Positions 9,319-17,512 are shown, counted from the stretch's first letter. The stretch is 64,000 bases of DNA from Prevotella sp. (GCA_016291085.1 JAEEVW010000005.1:1-64000), one strand, 5' to 3'. Program-made: numbers and translations. Notes: a model not told the origin generated them from the letters alone.

Positions 9319-10146
9319 TTACTTCTTGTTAGCTCTTTCGATGATGTACTTGTTCGACTGCTTCTTCGGAGCGCGAGTCTTGAGACCCTTAGCGTACAAG
9401 CCCTTACGTGAACGTGGATGTCCACCAGACTGACGGCCTTCACCACCACCCATTGGGTGATCGTGCGGGTTCATAACAACACCACGGTTGTGGGGGCGAC
9501 GTCCCAACCAGCGTGAGCGACCAGCCTTACCAGACTGCTCCAGAGCGTGGTCAGAGTTACCGACACTACCAATAGTAGCCTTGCAGGCAGAGAGCACCTG
9601 ACGCGTCTCACCTGAAGGAAGCTTAATCACACAGTAGCTACCCTCACGAGAAGTCAACTGAGCAAAATTACCAGCCGAACGAACCAGCAGGGCACCCTGT
9701 CCGGGACGCAACTCAATGTTGTGAATCACGGTACCCACAGGGATGTTGGCCAGGGGAAGAGCATTACCCACCTCGGGCACTGCCTCTGCGCCAGACATCA
9801 GGGTTGCACCAACCTCCAGTCCGTTAGGAGCAATGATATAACGTTTTTCACCATCAGCGTAGTAAAGCAGTGCAATGCGAGCTGAACGGTTAGGATCATA
9901 CTCGATTGTCTTCACTACAGCTGGAACACCATCCTTCTCTCGCTTGAAGTCGATCAGACGATACTTCTTCTTGTGACCACCGCCCATATAGCGGACAGTC
10001 ATCTTACCGGTGTTGTTTCGACCGCCGGTAGAACGCTTACCGTAAACGAGAGACTTCTCTGGCACGGATGCAGTAATATCCTCGAACGTGCCAATAACCT
10101 TGTGTCTTTGACCCGGAGTAACGGGCTTTAATTTACGTACTGCCAT
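9319..10146 (-). CDS. rplB: 50S ribosomal protein L2
   Basis: The 275-residue protein has the L2 blocks [20 protein letters not shown] and the strongly conserved [20 protein letters not shown] near residues 222-241. L2 is needed for peptidyl transfer and subunit association. Between rplW and rpsS as usual. Confidence 0.98.
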   Translation of the reverse strand: MAVRKLKPVTPGQRHKVIGTFEDITASVPEKSLVYGKRSTGGRNNTGKMTVRYMGGGHKKKYRLIDFKREKDGVPAVVKTIEYDPNRSARIALLYYADGEKRYIIAPNGLEVGATLMSGAEAVPEVGNALPLANIPVGTVIHNIELRPGQGALLVRSAGNFAQLTSREGSYCVIKLPSGETRQVLSACKATIGSVGNSDHALEQSGKAGRSRWLGRRPHNRGVVMNPHDHPMGGGEGRQSGGHPRSRKGLYAKGLKTRAPKKQSNKYIIERANKK

Positions 10147-10152
10147 TTCTTA

Positions 10153-10515
10153 TTATTGAATATTGCTATAAAAATCAATGCTGTCGCCCTCCTTAAGAGT
10201 AACGATTGCCTTCTTGAACGCATTCTTCTGACCTCTCACGAGACCTGCCTTGGTATAGCGGCTTGAACGCTTACCGGCATAGCGAATGGTGTTCACACTC
10301 TCTACTGTAACGTTGTACAGGCCCTCAATCTCCTTGGCGATCTCCACCTTGTTAGCCTGGGGCTTCACGATGAAGCCGTACTTGGCGTGGGCCTTCTTCG
10401 TTACCATCTCACCACGGTTCTTACCGGTCTTGGCCTTGAAAGTCCTTTCGGTAGAAGACTTCTCCGTGATGTTGGTCATTTTCTCTGTAATCAGAGGCTT
10501 TATAATAAAACTCAT
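10153..10515 (-). CDS. rplW: 50S ribosomal protein L23 with internal insertion
   Basis: A 23S rRNA-binding protein at the tunnel exit, docking site for trigger factor and SRP. Start MSFIIKPLITEKMTNITEK and end AIVTLKEGDSIDFYSNIQ fit the family. At 120 residues it is about 24 longer than relatives I recall. The extra part is a lysine-rich stretch near residues 20-44 (STERTFKAKTGKNRGEMVTK), after the first helix. The reading frame is intact, so it is probably a lineage extension. Confidence 0.94.
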   Translation of the reverse strand: MSFIIKPLITEKMTNITEKSSTERTFKAKTGKNRGEMVTKKAHAKYGFIVKPQANKVEIAKEIEGLYNVTVESVNTIRYAGKRSSRYTKAGLVRGQKNAFKKAIVTLKEGDSIDFYSNIQ

Positions 10516-10520
10516 CGTAA

Positions 10521-10550
10521 TTTACTATTTGACTATTTACTATTTACTAT
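10521..10550. repeat. ACTATTT spacer array between rplW and rplD
   Basis: Nearly the whole gap between the two genes is made of ACTATTT units repeated about four times at 7-8 bp. No hairpin forms. It is one of several short-period arrays that fill intergenic gaps in this window. Confidence 0.75.
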
Positions 10551-11177
10551 TTAACCCAACACACCATCAATGGCCTTCAGAGAATTCTCGGTAATAACCA
10601 TCACGTCAGCATTCAGCACCTTATAGGTATTGACATTGGCTGCGATGATGCACTCTGCCTTCTGCAGGTTGCGAGCCGACAGATACACATTCTTATTAGA
10701 CTCGGGCAGCACCACCAGCACCTTCTTGCCGTCAACCTTCAGGTTCTGGGCCAGGCTGATGAACTCCTTCGTCTTGGGAGCCTCGAACTGGAAGTCCTCA
10801 ACAACGATGATGGCGTTCTCCTGAGCCTTGTACGACAGAGCCGAACGGCGAGCCAGCTGCTTCACCTTCTTGTTCAGCTTGAAACCGTAGTCGCGTGGTG
10901 TAGGACCGAACACGCGGCCACCACCCTTCAGCAGAGGTGAGTTGATATCACCATGACGAGCACCGCCGCCGCCCTTCTGGCGACCCAGCTTGCGGGTAGA
11001 ACCGGCATGCTCAGAGCGCTCCTTAGCCTTTGCGGTACCCTGGCGCTGGTTAGCGAGATACTGCTTTACATCCAGATAAATCACATGGTCGTTAGGCTCA
11101 ATGCCGAAGATAGCATCGTTCAACGTAACCTTACGTCCGGTCTCCTGACCTTTGATATTCAATACGTTAATTTCCAT
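10551..11177 (-). CDS. rplD: 50S ribosomal protein L4
   Basis: The 208-residue protein begins [20 protein letters not shown] and has the tunnel-loop segment [20 protein letters not shown] and [20 protein letters not shown]. In many bacteria L4 also represses its own operon. Whether it does so here cannot be read from the sequence, although the leader upstream of rplC does hold a strong hairpin. Confidence 0.97.
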   Translation of the reverse strand: MEINVLNIKGQETGRKVTLNDAIFGIEPNDHVIYLDVKQYLANQRQGTAKAKERSEHAGSTRKLGRQKGGGGARHGDINSPLLKGGGRVFGPTPRDYGFKLNKKVKQLARRSALSYKAQENAIIVVEDFQFEAPKTKEFISLAQNLKVDGKKVLVVLPESNKNVYLSARNLQKAECIIAANVNTYKVLNADVMVITENSLKAIDGVLG

Positions 11178-11180
11178 AGC

Positions 11181-11795
11181 TTACTTCTTAATTAAAACAG
11201 TTGAACCATTACAACCAGCGCAGCTACCCTTCACAAGAATGAGGTTGTGCTCTGGAATCACCTTTAACACACGTAAGTTCTGCGTTGTCACGCGGTCGCC
11301 ACCCATCTGGCCACCCATGCGCATACCTTTGAACACCTTGGCGGGATAAGAACAAGCACCGATAGAACCGGGCTTACGCAGACGGTCGTCCTGACCGTGG
11401 GTGCTCTGACCGACACCACCGAAACCGTGGCGCTTTACTACACCCTGGAAACCCTTACCCTTCGAGGTACCAACAACGTCGACAAACTCTGCATCACTGA
11501 AGAGGTCGACAGTAATTGTGTCACCGAGGTTATGCTCCTCGTCAAACTTGAACTCGGCCAAGTGGGCCTTTGGTGTTGTACCTGCCTTCTTGAAGATACC
11601 CATCATTGGCTTGGTGGTGTTCTTTTCTTTCTTCTCACCAAAGGCCAACTGAAGGGCGGTGTAACCGTCCTTCTCGACGGTCTTCACCTGTGTAACAACA
11701 CAAGGACCAGCTTCGATAACAGTGCACGGCACATTCTTACCGTCGGCACTGAAAACGGATGTCATTCCGATTTTTCTTCCAATTAATCCTGGCAT
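11181..11795 (-). CDS. rplC: 50S ribosomal protein L3
   Basis: A 204-residue protein starting [20 protein letters not shown], with [19 protein letters not shown] and [20 protein letters not shown], the L3 signatures near the peptidyl transferase centre. It is the first gene of the run: rpsJ, which normally precedes it, is not present in the 262 bases upstream. Confidence 0.97.
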   Translation of the reverse strand: MPGLIGRKIGMTSVFSADGKNVPCTVIEAGPCVVTQVKTVEKDGYTALQLAFGEKKEKNTTKPMMGIFKKAGTTPKAHLAEFKFDEEHNLGDTITVDLFSDAEFVDVVGTSKGKGFQGVVKRHGFGGVGQSTHGQDDRLRKPGSIGACSYPAKVFKGMRMGGQMGGDRVTTQNLRVLKVIPEHNLILVKGSCAGCNGSTVLIKK

Positions 11796-11842
11796 TTCAG
11801 TTTAAAATTTAAATAAAATAATGTTGTTTTGAATATATTCTC

Positions 11843-11895
11843 TCTTTTTAAGTGCTCTTCCGCTCCTCCTTTGCCCACAAACGCACTTAAAAAGA
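11843..11895 (-). promoter_or_regulatory. Leader hairpin upstream of rplC
   Basis: A perfect 13-bp stem (11843-11855 with 11883-11895, read on the minus strand as TCTTTTTAAGTGC and complement) closes a 27-base purine-rich loop that contains GGAGGAG. It lies about 50 bases before the rplC start and inside the presumed transcript. It is not followed by a T-run beyond the stem, so a simple terminator is unlikely. A ribosomal protein-binding control site is my inference. Confidence 0.6.
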
Positions 11896-11989
11896 AACGC
11901 ACTCACTTCTTCTCAAACAGAAGGTTAAGTCGCTCTGTTTCAGTGTATTGTTAGCTCACGAGCCAGCGCAATACGCACTTTAGCGGCTG

Positions 11990-11997
11990 CAAAGATA
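11990..11997 (-). promoter_or_regulatory. Promoter (-7 box) of the ribosomal protein run
   Basis: On the minus strand this reads TATCTTTG, a full match to TAnnTTTG. A good TTTG at -33 is not visible, only an AT-rich stretch. The transcript would have a leader of about 185 bases carrying the hairpin at 11843-11895. Confidence 0.65.
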
Positions 11998-12057
11998 CAC
12001 ATTATTTATAAACTACACAATACGAATAGTCTATAAATTAATATTTTTTAAGATGAT

Positions 12058-13896
12058 TTAAGACTCTAAAATCGTATTGGCTATCTTATCGACGTTCATG
12101 CTGCGGGCACTGGCGTCGAAGATGTCCTTATAGAGTCCACCCTGCCTGTAGACCTCCTGCGGCGTTCCCGCCTGCACCACCCGACCCTGTTGCAACACGT
12201 AGATGCGGTCGGCGTCAATGATCTGTCCGATATTGTGCGAGATGATAATCACCGTCCTGCCCTGCTTGATGGCGTCGATACTCGCCTTGATTTGTTCGGT
12301 GGCGATAGCATCAAGGCTGGCCGTAGGCTCATCTAAAAATATAATAGGTGGATTCTTGATAAACATGCGCGCTATGGCGATGCGTTGCTGCTGCCCGCCA
12401 CTCAGCTGCAGGGCCATCGTGTCGAAGCCATGCGGCAACTGCACGATCTGGTCGTAGATGTATGCCTGCTGCGCTGCCCTGACCACATCCTCGTGGGTGG
12501 CCTGCGGACAACCGTATTTGATATTCTCCTCGATGGTGCCGTCGAAGATATGGTTCTTCTGCAACACCAGTCCGACATTCTCGCGCAGCCATTCCGTGTT
12601 CCACTCCTTCAGCGACACACCGTCCAGCTCGATGCTACCCTCCTGCGGCTCGTAGAACTTGTCCAGCAGGTTCACAATGGTACTCTTACCCGCGCCGCTC
12701 AGACCCACTAGGGCCGTAATCTTGCCGCTCTCGATGTGCATCGACACATCCCACAGTGCCTGCGTGCCGTTCGAGTAGGTGAAGTCTACACCCTTCAGTT
12801 CGAAGTCACCCCTTACCGTCTCCGGCTTGTGCGTACCCGTGGTTTCCACCTCGTCGTCGGCGTGCAGGATGCCAAAGAATCCCTCGGCATAGATCAGCGC
12901 GTCGTTCATGTCGTCGTAGATGCGGTGCAACTGTCGGATGGGTGCGCTGACATTGGCAAACAACATCACGTGGTACATAATCTTACCGATCGACATGCCC
13001 GGGTACTCAATCAGCACCAGGTACGCCGTTAATATAATAATAAGTACGGTACCAATCTGTTCCAGGAAGCTCTTCAGTCCGTTGAACATATAACTCTGCT
13101 TGCGCGTATTCAGCTGCAGACCCGTCATCTGGCGCTGGATGGCAGCCTGACGGTCGGCCTCAATCTGTTCGCGGTTGAACGACTTGATGACACTGATGCT
13201 CTCCAGGATATTCAGGATGCCCTGACTCACCGCCTGGTGTGAACCGAAGATGCCACGCCGTCCGCCTTTCATGCGCGACGCCTGCACGTAGGTCACCCAG
13301 AAGTACAGCGGCACGATGCACAGTGCCACGAGTCCCACAAACACGTTAGCCATAAACATCAGTGCCAATGCCAGCACGGCACTCGTAAACAGCGGCAGGA
13401 TTTCAATGAAGAAGTTGTTCACCGTGTTCGACAGACTCATGATACCGCGGTCGATGCGCGACTGCAGCTTACCCGTCTCGTTGCCCTCGCTGGTGAAGAA
13501 CGCCATACGGAACGACAGAATCCGATCCACCACGCGCAACGACAGGTCGCGACTCACCAGAATCCTCATCCGCTCGCCGTAGTAGCGCTGGAAAAAGGTC
13601 ACCACAGCACCCACCACCTCCTTGCCCAGTAGCACGATGGTGATAATGGTCAGAATCTTCACCGCCTCGCCCCAGGCAAAGCCACCCTCGCGCTGTATCA
13701 GGGCATTGATGGCATCCACCGCACGGTCCAACACCACAGCATTCACCTGTGCCATCAGCGATCCCACAAGCGTCAATACCAGTGTCAGCGTGATGAGCCA
13801 CCGGTAGGGCAGCACAAACGGCAGGATATTCTTCAACAGCGACCAGATGGTCATCCGCCCTTTATTATCATCCATCTTACCTCTTACTTCTTCCAT
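12058..13896 (-). CDS. ABC transporter, fused permease and ATPase (exporter type)
   Basis: A half-transporter that should work as a dimer. After a short polar N-terminus, residues about 25-330 form a six-helix membrane domain. The C-terminal ATPase domain has Walker A GLSGAGKSTIV, signature LSGGQQQRIAIARM, Walker B IIFLDEPTASLD and H-loop IIISHN. The start at 13896 (MEEVRGKMDD) was preferred over a TTG at 13920, because that TTG lies in the promoter. MDDNKGRM at 13875 is also possible. Substrate is unknown: lipid, peptide or drug are all possible. It is transcribed alone, divergent from the hydrolase. Confidence 0.88.
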   Translation of the reverse strand: MEEVRGKMDDNKGRMTIWSLLKNILPFVLPYRWLITLTLVLTLVGSLMAQVNAVVLDRAVDAINALIQREGGFAWGEAVKILTIITIVLLGKEVVGAVVTFFQRYYGERMRILVSRDLSLRVVDRILSFRMAFFTSEGNETGKLQSRIDRGIMSLSNTVNNFFIEILPLFTSAVLALALMFMANVFVGLVALCIVPLYFWVTYVQASRMKGGRRGIFGSHQAVSQGILNILESISVIKSFNREQIEADRQAAIQRQMTGLQLNTRKQSYMFNGLKSFLEQIGTVLIIILTAYLVLIEYPGMSIGKIMYHVMLFANVSAPIRQLHRIYDDMNDALIYAEGFFGILHADDEVETTGTHKPETVRGDFELKGVDFTYSNGTQALWDVSMHIESGKITALVGLSGAGKSTIVNLLDKFYEPQEGSIELDGVSLKEWNTEWLRENVGLVLQKNHIFDGTIEENIKYGCPQATHEDVVRAAQQAYIYDQIVQLPHGFDTMALQLSGGQQQRIAIARMFIKNPPIIFLDEPTASLDAIATEQIKASIDAIKQGRTVIIISHNIGQIIDADRIYVLQQGRVVQAGTPQEVYRQGGLYKDIFDASARSMNVDKIANTILES

Positions 13897-13917
13897 CTTA
13901 CATCTCTTTATCGTCTG

Positions 13918-13925
13918 CAAAAATA
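13918..13925 (-). promoter_or_regulatory. Promoter (-7 box) of the ABC transporter
   Basis: Minus strand TATTTTTG, a match to TAnnTTTG, about 20 bases before the chosen ATG. The short leader that follows holds two copies of TCCATCTTAC. Confidence 0.6.
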
Positions 13926-13954
13926 CACATATTTTCGGAATTCACCAAAATAAA

Positions 13955-13986
13955 TTTGATTTTATCGGAATAATACACTACCTTTG
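13955..13986 (+). promoter_or_regulatory. Promoter of the alpha/beta hydrolase
   Basis: TTTG at 13955-13958, 20 bases, then TACCTTTG at 13979-13986: the full Bacteroidales consensus. The leader would be about 26 bases. Confidence 0.8.
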
Positions 13987-14017
13987 CACCATATTATATA
14001 TATAACGACAGATAACA

Positions 14018-14956
14018 ATGAAGAAGGCGATTTGGACGATAGTCATTATTCTGGTCATAGTGGTTGCGGCTGTTTTCGGGAGCAGCATCTTCATGCTCCA
14101 CTATTCCCTGGATCCCGACCCCAGCCGCGCCGACACGGCACTCTGCTACCAGCGGCTGTTCAACACCTATCCCGAGACGCGCCCGTGGATCGACAGTCTC
14201 AGACGGGCCAATGCCCTGCGCGACACCTTTGTGACGACGCCTACCGGCGAGCGCCACCACGCGCTATACGTCAACCGGGGGAGCCAGAAGACCGCTCTAA
14301 TCATTCATGGCTGGCGCGACTGTTCCATCGACTTCCTCTTTCTGGCACGCCTCTACGAACACGAGTTGGGTTACAACATCGTCATGCCCGACCTCCACGC
14401 CCACGGCCTCAGCGAGGGCGATATGATCCAGATGGGGTGTCTCGACCGCAAGGATGCCGTCCACTGGCTCACCGTGTTCCAGACCGACACGATGGTCGTT
14501 CATGGGGTCTCGATGGGTGGAGCCACCACCATGATGACGTCTGCCGAGCCACTGCCCCCTGGCATCCGCGACATCCATTTCGTCGACGACTGCGGCTACA
14601 CCAGCGTCTGGGACGAGTTCTCGGGCGAGATACAAAACCAGTTCGGTTTGCCGCCCTTCCCCCTGATGTACACTACCAACCTGCTGTGCAAGTTGTGGCT
14701 GGACTGGAGCTTCAACGAGGCCTCAGCCCTTGATGCCGTCCGCCGCTCGCCCCACCCCATGCTGTTCATTCACGGCAGCGCCGACACCTTCGTCCCCACC
14801 GCGATGGTCCACCGCCTCTATGCCGCCAAACCATCGAAGAAAACCCTCTGGATTGCCCCCGACGCCAGACACGCCGAGTCCTACCTGATGCACAAAGACG
14901 AATACCTCCATCGCCTCCGCGACTTCCTAAGCAACAAAGAGCCCCGAACGAAATAA
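14018..14956 (+). CDS. Membrane-anchored alpha/beta hydrolase
   Basis: A 312-residue serine hydrolase. Residues 4-24 form one hydrophobic segment (AIWTIVIILVIVVAAVFG), a signal anchor, so the catalytic part probably faces the periplasm. The catalytic triad is clear: Ser165 in HGVSMGG, Asp256 in HGSADTFVPT and His285 in DARHAES. An oxyanion-type HGWRD motif is near residue 92. It resembles the BAAT/serine aminopeptidase group, but the substrate cannot be told. The stop codon falls inside the first of three 21-bp repeats. It stands alone under its own promoter. Confidence 0.87.
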   Translation: MKKAIWTIVIILVIVVAAVFGSSIFMLHYSLDPDPSRADTALCYQRLFNTYPETRPWIDSLRRANALRDTFVTTPTGERHHALYVNRGSQKTALIIHGWRDCSIDFLFLARLYEHELGYNIVMPDLHAHGLSEGDMIQMGCLDRKDAVHWLTVFQTDTMVVHGVSMGGATTMMTSAEPLPPGIRDIHFVDDCGYTSVWDEFSGEIQNQFGLPPFPLMYTTNLLCKLWLDWSFNEASALDAVRRSPHPMLFIHGSADTFVPTAMVHRLYAAKPSKKTLWIAPDARHAESYLMHKDEYLHRLRDFLSNKEPRTK

Positions 14957-15007
14957 TTTTTTCGCCGAACGGAATTAATTTTTCGCCGAACGGAATAAAA
15001 TTTTCTC
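14945..15007. repeat. Three 21-bp direct repeats after the hydrolase gene
   Basis: CGAACG recurs at 14945, 14966 and 14987, exactly 21 bases apart, each followed by GAAT/AAAT and an A/T run. The first unit overlaps the hydrolase stop. The unit has no clear hairpin. Confidence 0.8.
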
Positions 15008-15032
15008 TGGCAGAAAAAAAATAATTTTTGTC

Positions 15033-15123
15033 TTTTGCTACCATGCTACCATGAATCTTTGGGAGTGTCTTTATTTAGAGACGATTCCAATATGGCAGCA
15101 AGTGTGGTAGCATGGCAGCAAAA
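15033..15123. repeat. Inverted repeat on the left of the VapE-like gene
   Basis: Left arm TTTTGCTACCATGCTACCA (15033-15051) and right arm 15105-15123 are inverted copies with one mismatch over 19 bp, around a 53-base centre. Each arm itself holds a short direct repeat GCTACCAT. The same arm sequence returns at 17190-17276 on the other side of the gene. Confidence 0.85.
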
Positions 15124-15187
15124 GGCGAAAAACACCCAAAAAAACAACCCAAAACCGACCGAAAGCAAGAAAAAACATGCCAAAACG

Positions 15188-15219
15188 TTTGGAAATCGTT
15201 CATTTTTTTTGTATCTTTG
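15188..15219 (+). promoter_or_regulatory. Promoter of the VapE-like gene
   Basis: TTTG at 15188-15191, 20 bases, TATCTTTG at 15212-15219. A leader of about 20 bases reaches the ATG. The gene thus looks expressed under a host-type promoter. Confidence 0.8.
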
Positions 15220-15246
15220 CATCGATAATAATAACTAACATAAATA

Positions 15247-17181
15247 ATGAAAAACATGAAACTGACATTTGTACTCAGAGACAAGAAAAATGCACTGAAG
15301 CTCTCGACAAAGACTATGGAGCGCTTCATCGAACGTATCAAGACCGACACCAAGGACGGCATCGTCGCCCGCCGGCGCAGACAGCTAAGCTATGGACCCG
15401 ATGTTGACGGATTCGACAGCCAGTATCCCTCACACTTGGTCTATCCTTCCGCAGTATTCGAAAAGGACGACAACGACAACCTCCGCATGAAAACCTTCAA
15501 CGGCGTGGTAGCGCTGACGGTGGACGGCCTTGAGAATGAAGAGGACATAGAATCCGTCAAGCGTGCGGCGCGGATTCTGCACTATACCCTGGCCGCCTTC
15601 ACCGGACCGTCAGCACATGAGGTCATCATCCTGGTAAGAATCGAAACGTCAGAGACGTCCACAATAACCCAGCCTTATTCAGAAATAACCCAGCCTTATT
15701 CAGAAATAAGTGGCACTTATTCAAAAATAAGCGGTCCTTATTCGGAAATAAGTGGCTCTTATCTGACGGAGGAAGAAGCCAATGCGCTTTGTCAGGAAGG
15801 GCACCACCTGGCCGCCACACTCTACCAGTCCATCATGCCGAAAGCCATCCGAAGGGAATCGGCATCAGTGAGGAGTTGCTTCCGCATGCCGTTAGACGCG
15901 TCGCCCTATTACAACCCCAAGGCAGTGGCGCTGCCCGTCAGCGCGAAACCCGTAATGGCGGAGCCGGCGTCTGTCACCGCCATCTTACCCACCGCCGACT
16001 CTACAGACGAGGAATCGCAGGAGGTGAGCCGCAAGACACGGCAACTGATGGATTTCCTGAATGCGCACTACCAGTTCCGCTACAACACCATCATGGGCTA
16101 TACGGAATACAAGGACAACAGGTATCCCTACCTGGAATGGCGTCCTTTGGACAGCCGGGCCATGAAGGGCATGACCATGATGGTGCGCCTCGGCGGCATC
16201 GATGCCCGCGACAACGACGTGCGCCGATATGTGCAGTCGGACATGATCCACGTCTACGACCCCGTCAGCGACTACCTGTGGGAGCAGTACTACAAGTGGG
16301 ACGGCAAGGACCACATCCGGCGTCTGGCCCGCACCGTGCCCACGAAAAATCCACACTGGGAGGAATGGTTCTACACCTGGTTCCTCGGTATGGTACACCA
16401 GTGGCAGGTAGGCAGCATGGCCAAGTACGGCAACCAAGCCGTACCATTGCTCATTTCCTCGCAGGGCTGGAACAAGACCACTTTCTGCGAACAGTTGCTG
16501 CCCCCTGAACTACGTTTCGGCTATACAGGCAATCTGCAAATAGACGACAAGAAACAGGTCTTGCAGCAGATGGCGCAGATGCTGCTCATCAACCTCGACG
16601 AGTTCAACCAGATTTCACCCCGCACACAGCAGGGATTCCTGAAGAACATCATCACCCTCTCGTCCATCAAAATCAAGCGTCCCTACGGCCGGCATGTCGA
16701 GGACTTCCCGCGACGCGCCTCGTTCATCGCCACCACCAATCAGGCAGATGTGCTGGCCGACCCGTCTGGCAGCCGCCGGTTCCTCAGCGTGGAACTCACC
16801 GCCCCCATCGACGTCAGCACGCCGCCCAACTACGAACAGCTCTACGCCCAGGCCATGCACGCCCTTCACAAAGCCCACGAACGCTACTACTTCGGCCCGG
16901 AAGAGACGCAGCAGATTGTAGAATGGAACAAGAGATTCAGCATAAAGACCGCCGCCGAGCAGTTCTTCCTCGACTATTTCGAACCCGCCGACGACGAGAC
17001 GGAAGGCGAATGGATCAGCGCCTCGGCCATCTTCAGCTTCCTGAAGGAGAAAGTCGGTGTCAGCCTCCTGAAACCTGCCAACGTCGCATCCTTCGGACGC
17101 AGGCTCGCCAACATCCCCGGGCTGAAAAAACGCGTAACATGCAGTAATTCGCTCTATCTGCTGAAGCGAAAACAGCCATAA
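15247..17181 (+). CDS. VapE/VirE-family helicase with BT4734-like N-terminal domain
   Basis: A 644-residue protein. Residues about 55-135 (GVVALTVDGLENEEDIESVK, SAHEVIILVRI) look like the BT4734-like N-terminal domain, related to primase-polymerase folds, but with a weak active-site motif (LTVDG). Residues 140-174 are five heptapeptide repeats (ITQPYSE type). Residues about 300-530 are a VirE/VapE P-loop ATPase: SSQGWNKTTF, MLLINLDEFN and ATTNQADVLADPSGSRRF. The last 60 residues (GEWISASAIFSFL) resemble the DUF3874/winged-helix end. The P-loop has Asn in place of the usual Gly before Lys. Such genes occur in phages and integrated elements. Here it is alone, framed by inverted repeats. No integrase is nearby. 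Confidence 0.8.
   Translation: MKNMKLTFVLRDKKNALKLSTKTMERFIERIKTDTKDGIVARRRRQLSYGPDVDGFDSQYPSHLVYPSAVFEKDDNDNLRMKTFNGVVALTVDGLENEEDIESVKRAARILHYTLAAFTGPSAHEVIILVRIETSETSTITQPYSEITQPYSEISGTYSKISGPYSEISGSYLTEEEANALCQEGHHLAATLYQSIMPKAIRRESASVRSCFRMPLDASPYYNPKAVALPVSAKPVMAEPASVTAILPTADSTDEESQEVSRKTRQLMDFLNAHYQFRYNTIMGYTEYKDNRYPYLEWRPLDSRAMKGMTMMVRLGGIDARDNDVRRYVQSDMIHVYDPVSDYLWEQYYKWDGKDHIRRLARTVPTKNPHWEEWFYTWFLGMVHQWQVGSMAKYGNQAVPLLISSQGWNKTTFCEQLLPPELRFGYTGNLQIDDKKQVLQQMAQMLLINLDEFNQISPRTQQGFLKNIITLSSIKIKRPYGRHVEDFPRRASFIATTNQADVLADPSGSRRFLSVELTAPIDVSTPPNYEQLYAQAMHALHKAHERYYFGPEETQQIVEWNKRFSIKTAAEQFFLDYFEPADDETEGEWISASAIFSFLKEKVGVSLLKPANVASFGRRLANIPGLKKRVTCSNSLYLLKRKQP
15664..15768 (+). repeat. 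Five in-frame 21-bp repeats inside the VapE-like gene
   Basis: TTATTC (last copy TTATCT) recurs at 15675, 15696, 15717, 15738 and 15759, exactly 21 bases apart. The units encode ITQPYSE, ITQPYSE, ISGTYSK, ISGPYSE and ISGSYLT. Adjacent units form CTTATTC-n-GAAATAAG dyads. The unit is a multiple of three, so copy number can change without a frameshift. Confidence 0.9.
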
Positions 17182-17189
17182 CAGCCATC

Positions 17190-17276
17190 TTGCTACCATG
17201 CTACCATAACTGCTACCATATCGGAACAACCTTTAAACAAAGAACTTCCGAAAGATTTATGGTAGCATGGTAGCAA
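17190..17276. repeat. Inverted repeat on the right of the VapE-like gene
   Basis: Perfect 17-bp arms: TTGCTACCATGCTACCA at 17190-17206 and its complement at 17260-17276, with a third partial copy (TGCTACCAT) between. The arms match those at 15033-15123. Confidence 0.85.
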
Positions 17277-17301
17277 AATCGCACAAAAAATTTTTCCGAC
17301 A

Positions 17302-17389
17302 ACTATTAATCTCCGCAACTGCTACTATTAATTCCCACAATTGCTACTATTAATGCTAGCAATTACCACTATTAAATGACAAAAAACGG
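17302..17389. repeat. Four 22-bp iteron-like repeats
   Basis: ACTATTAAT recurs at 17302, 17324 and 17346, with ACTATTAAA at 17368: exact 22-bp period. The first three units share a further core (CCGCAACTGCT-like). This layout and size are like plasmid iterons. It lies between the VapE-like gene and the thiamine operon promoter. Confidence 0.8.
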
Positions 17390-17396
17390 ACTAGAA

Positions 17397-17428
17397 TTTG
17401 GTCAGTTCGATTTTTTTTCGTACCTTCG
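17397..17428 (+). promoter_or_regulatory. Promoter of the thiamine uptake operon
   Basis: TTTG at 17397-17400, 20 bases, then TACCTTCG at 17421-17428, one base off the -7 consensus. Transcription would begin just before the riboswitch. Confidence 0.75.
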
Positions 17429-17439
17429 CGGCCGAATTC

Positions 17440-17512
17440 AAGGGGTGCTCACGGTTGTGGGCTGAGATGATACCCTTCAGAACCTGATTCGGATAATGCC
17501 GACGTAGGGATG
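17440..17512 (+). promoter_or_regulatory. TPP riboswitch (THI element)
   Basis: Contains the classical conserved parts: AGGGGTGC, GGCTGAGATGATACCCTT, GAACCTGATTCGGATAATGC and CGACGTAGGGA. It senses thiamine pyrophosphate and normally shuts expression when the cofactor is abundant. The following 55 bases before the receptor ATG show no clear terminator, so control of translation start is the likelier mode. Confidence 0.95.

Noticed and set aside
11796..12057. A hidden or truncated rpsJ upstream of rplC
   Set aside because: No frame in this region translates to S10-like sequence.
15789..16508. Overlapping plus-strand frame of 239 codons inside the VapE-like gene
   Set aside because: Arg/Pro-rich, out of frame with a clear helicase domain; typical of GC-rich coding sequence.
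15033..17276. Insertion sequence or transposon
   Set aside because: No transposase or integrase is encoded and no target-site duplication was found, so I describe only a repeat-framed gene.
17302..17389. CRISPR array
   Set aside because: Units are 22 bp with no constant-length unique spacers, and there are no cas genes. The same reason excludes the arrays at 44312 and 56330.
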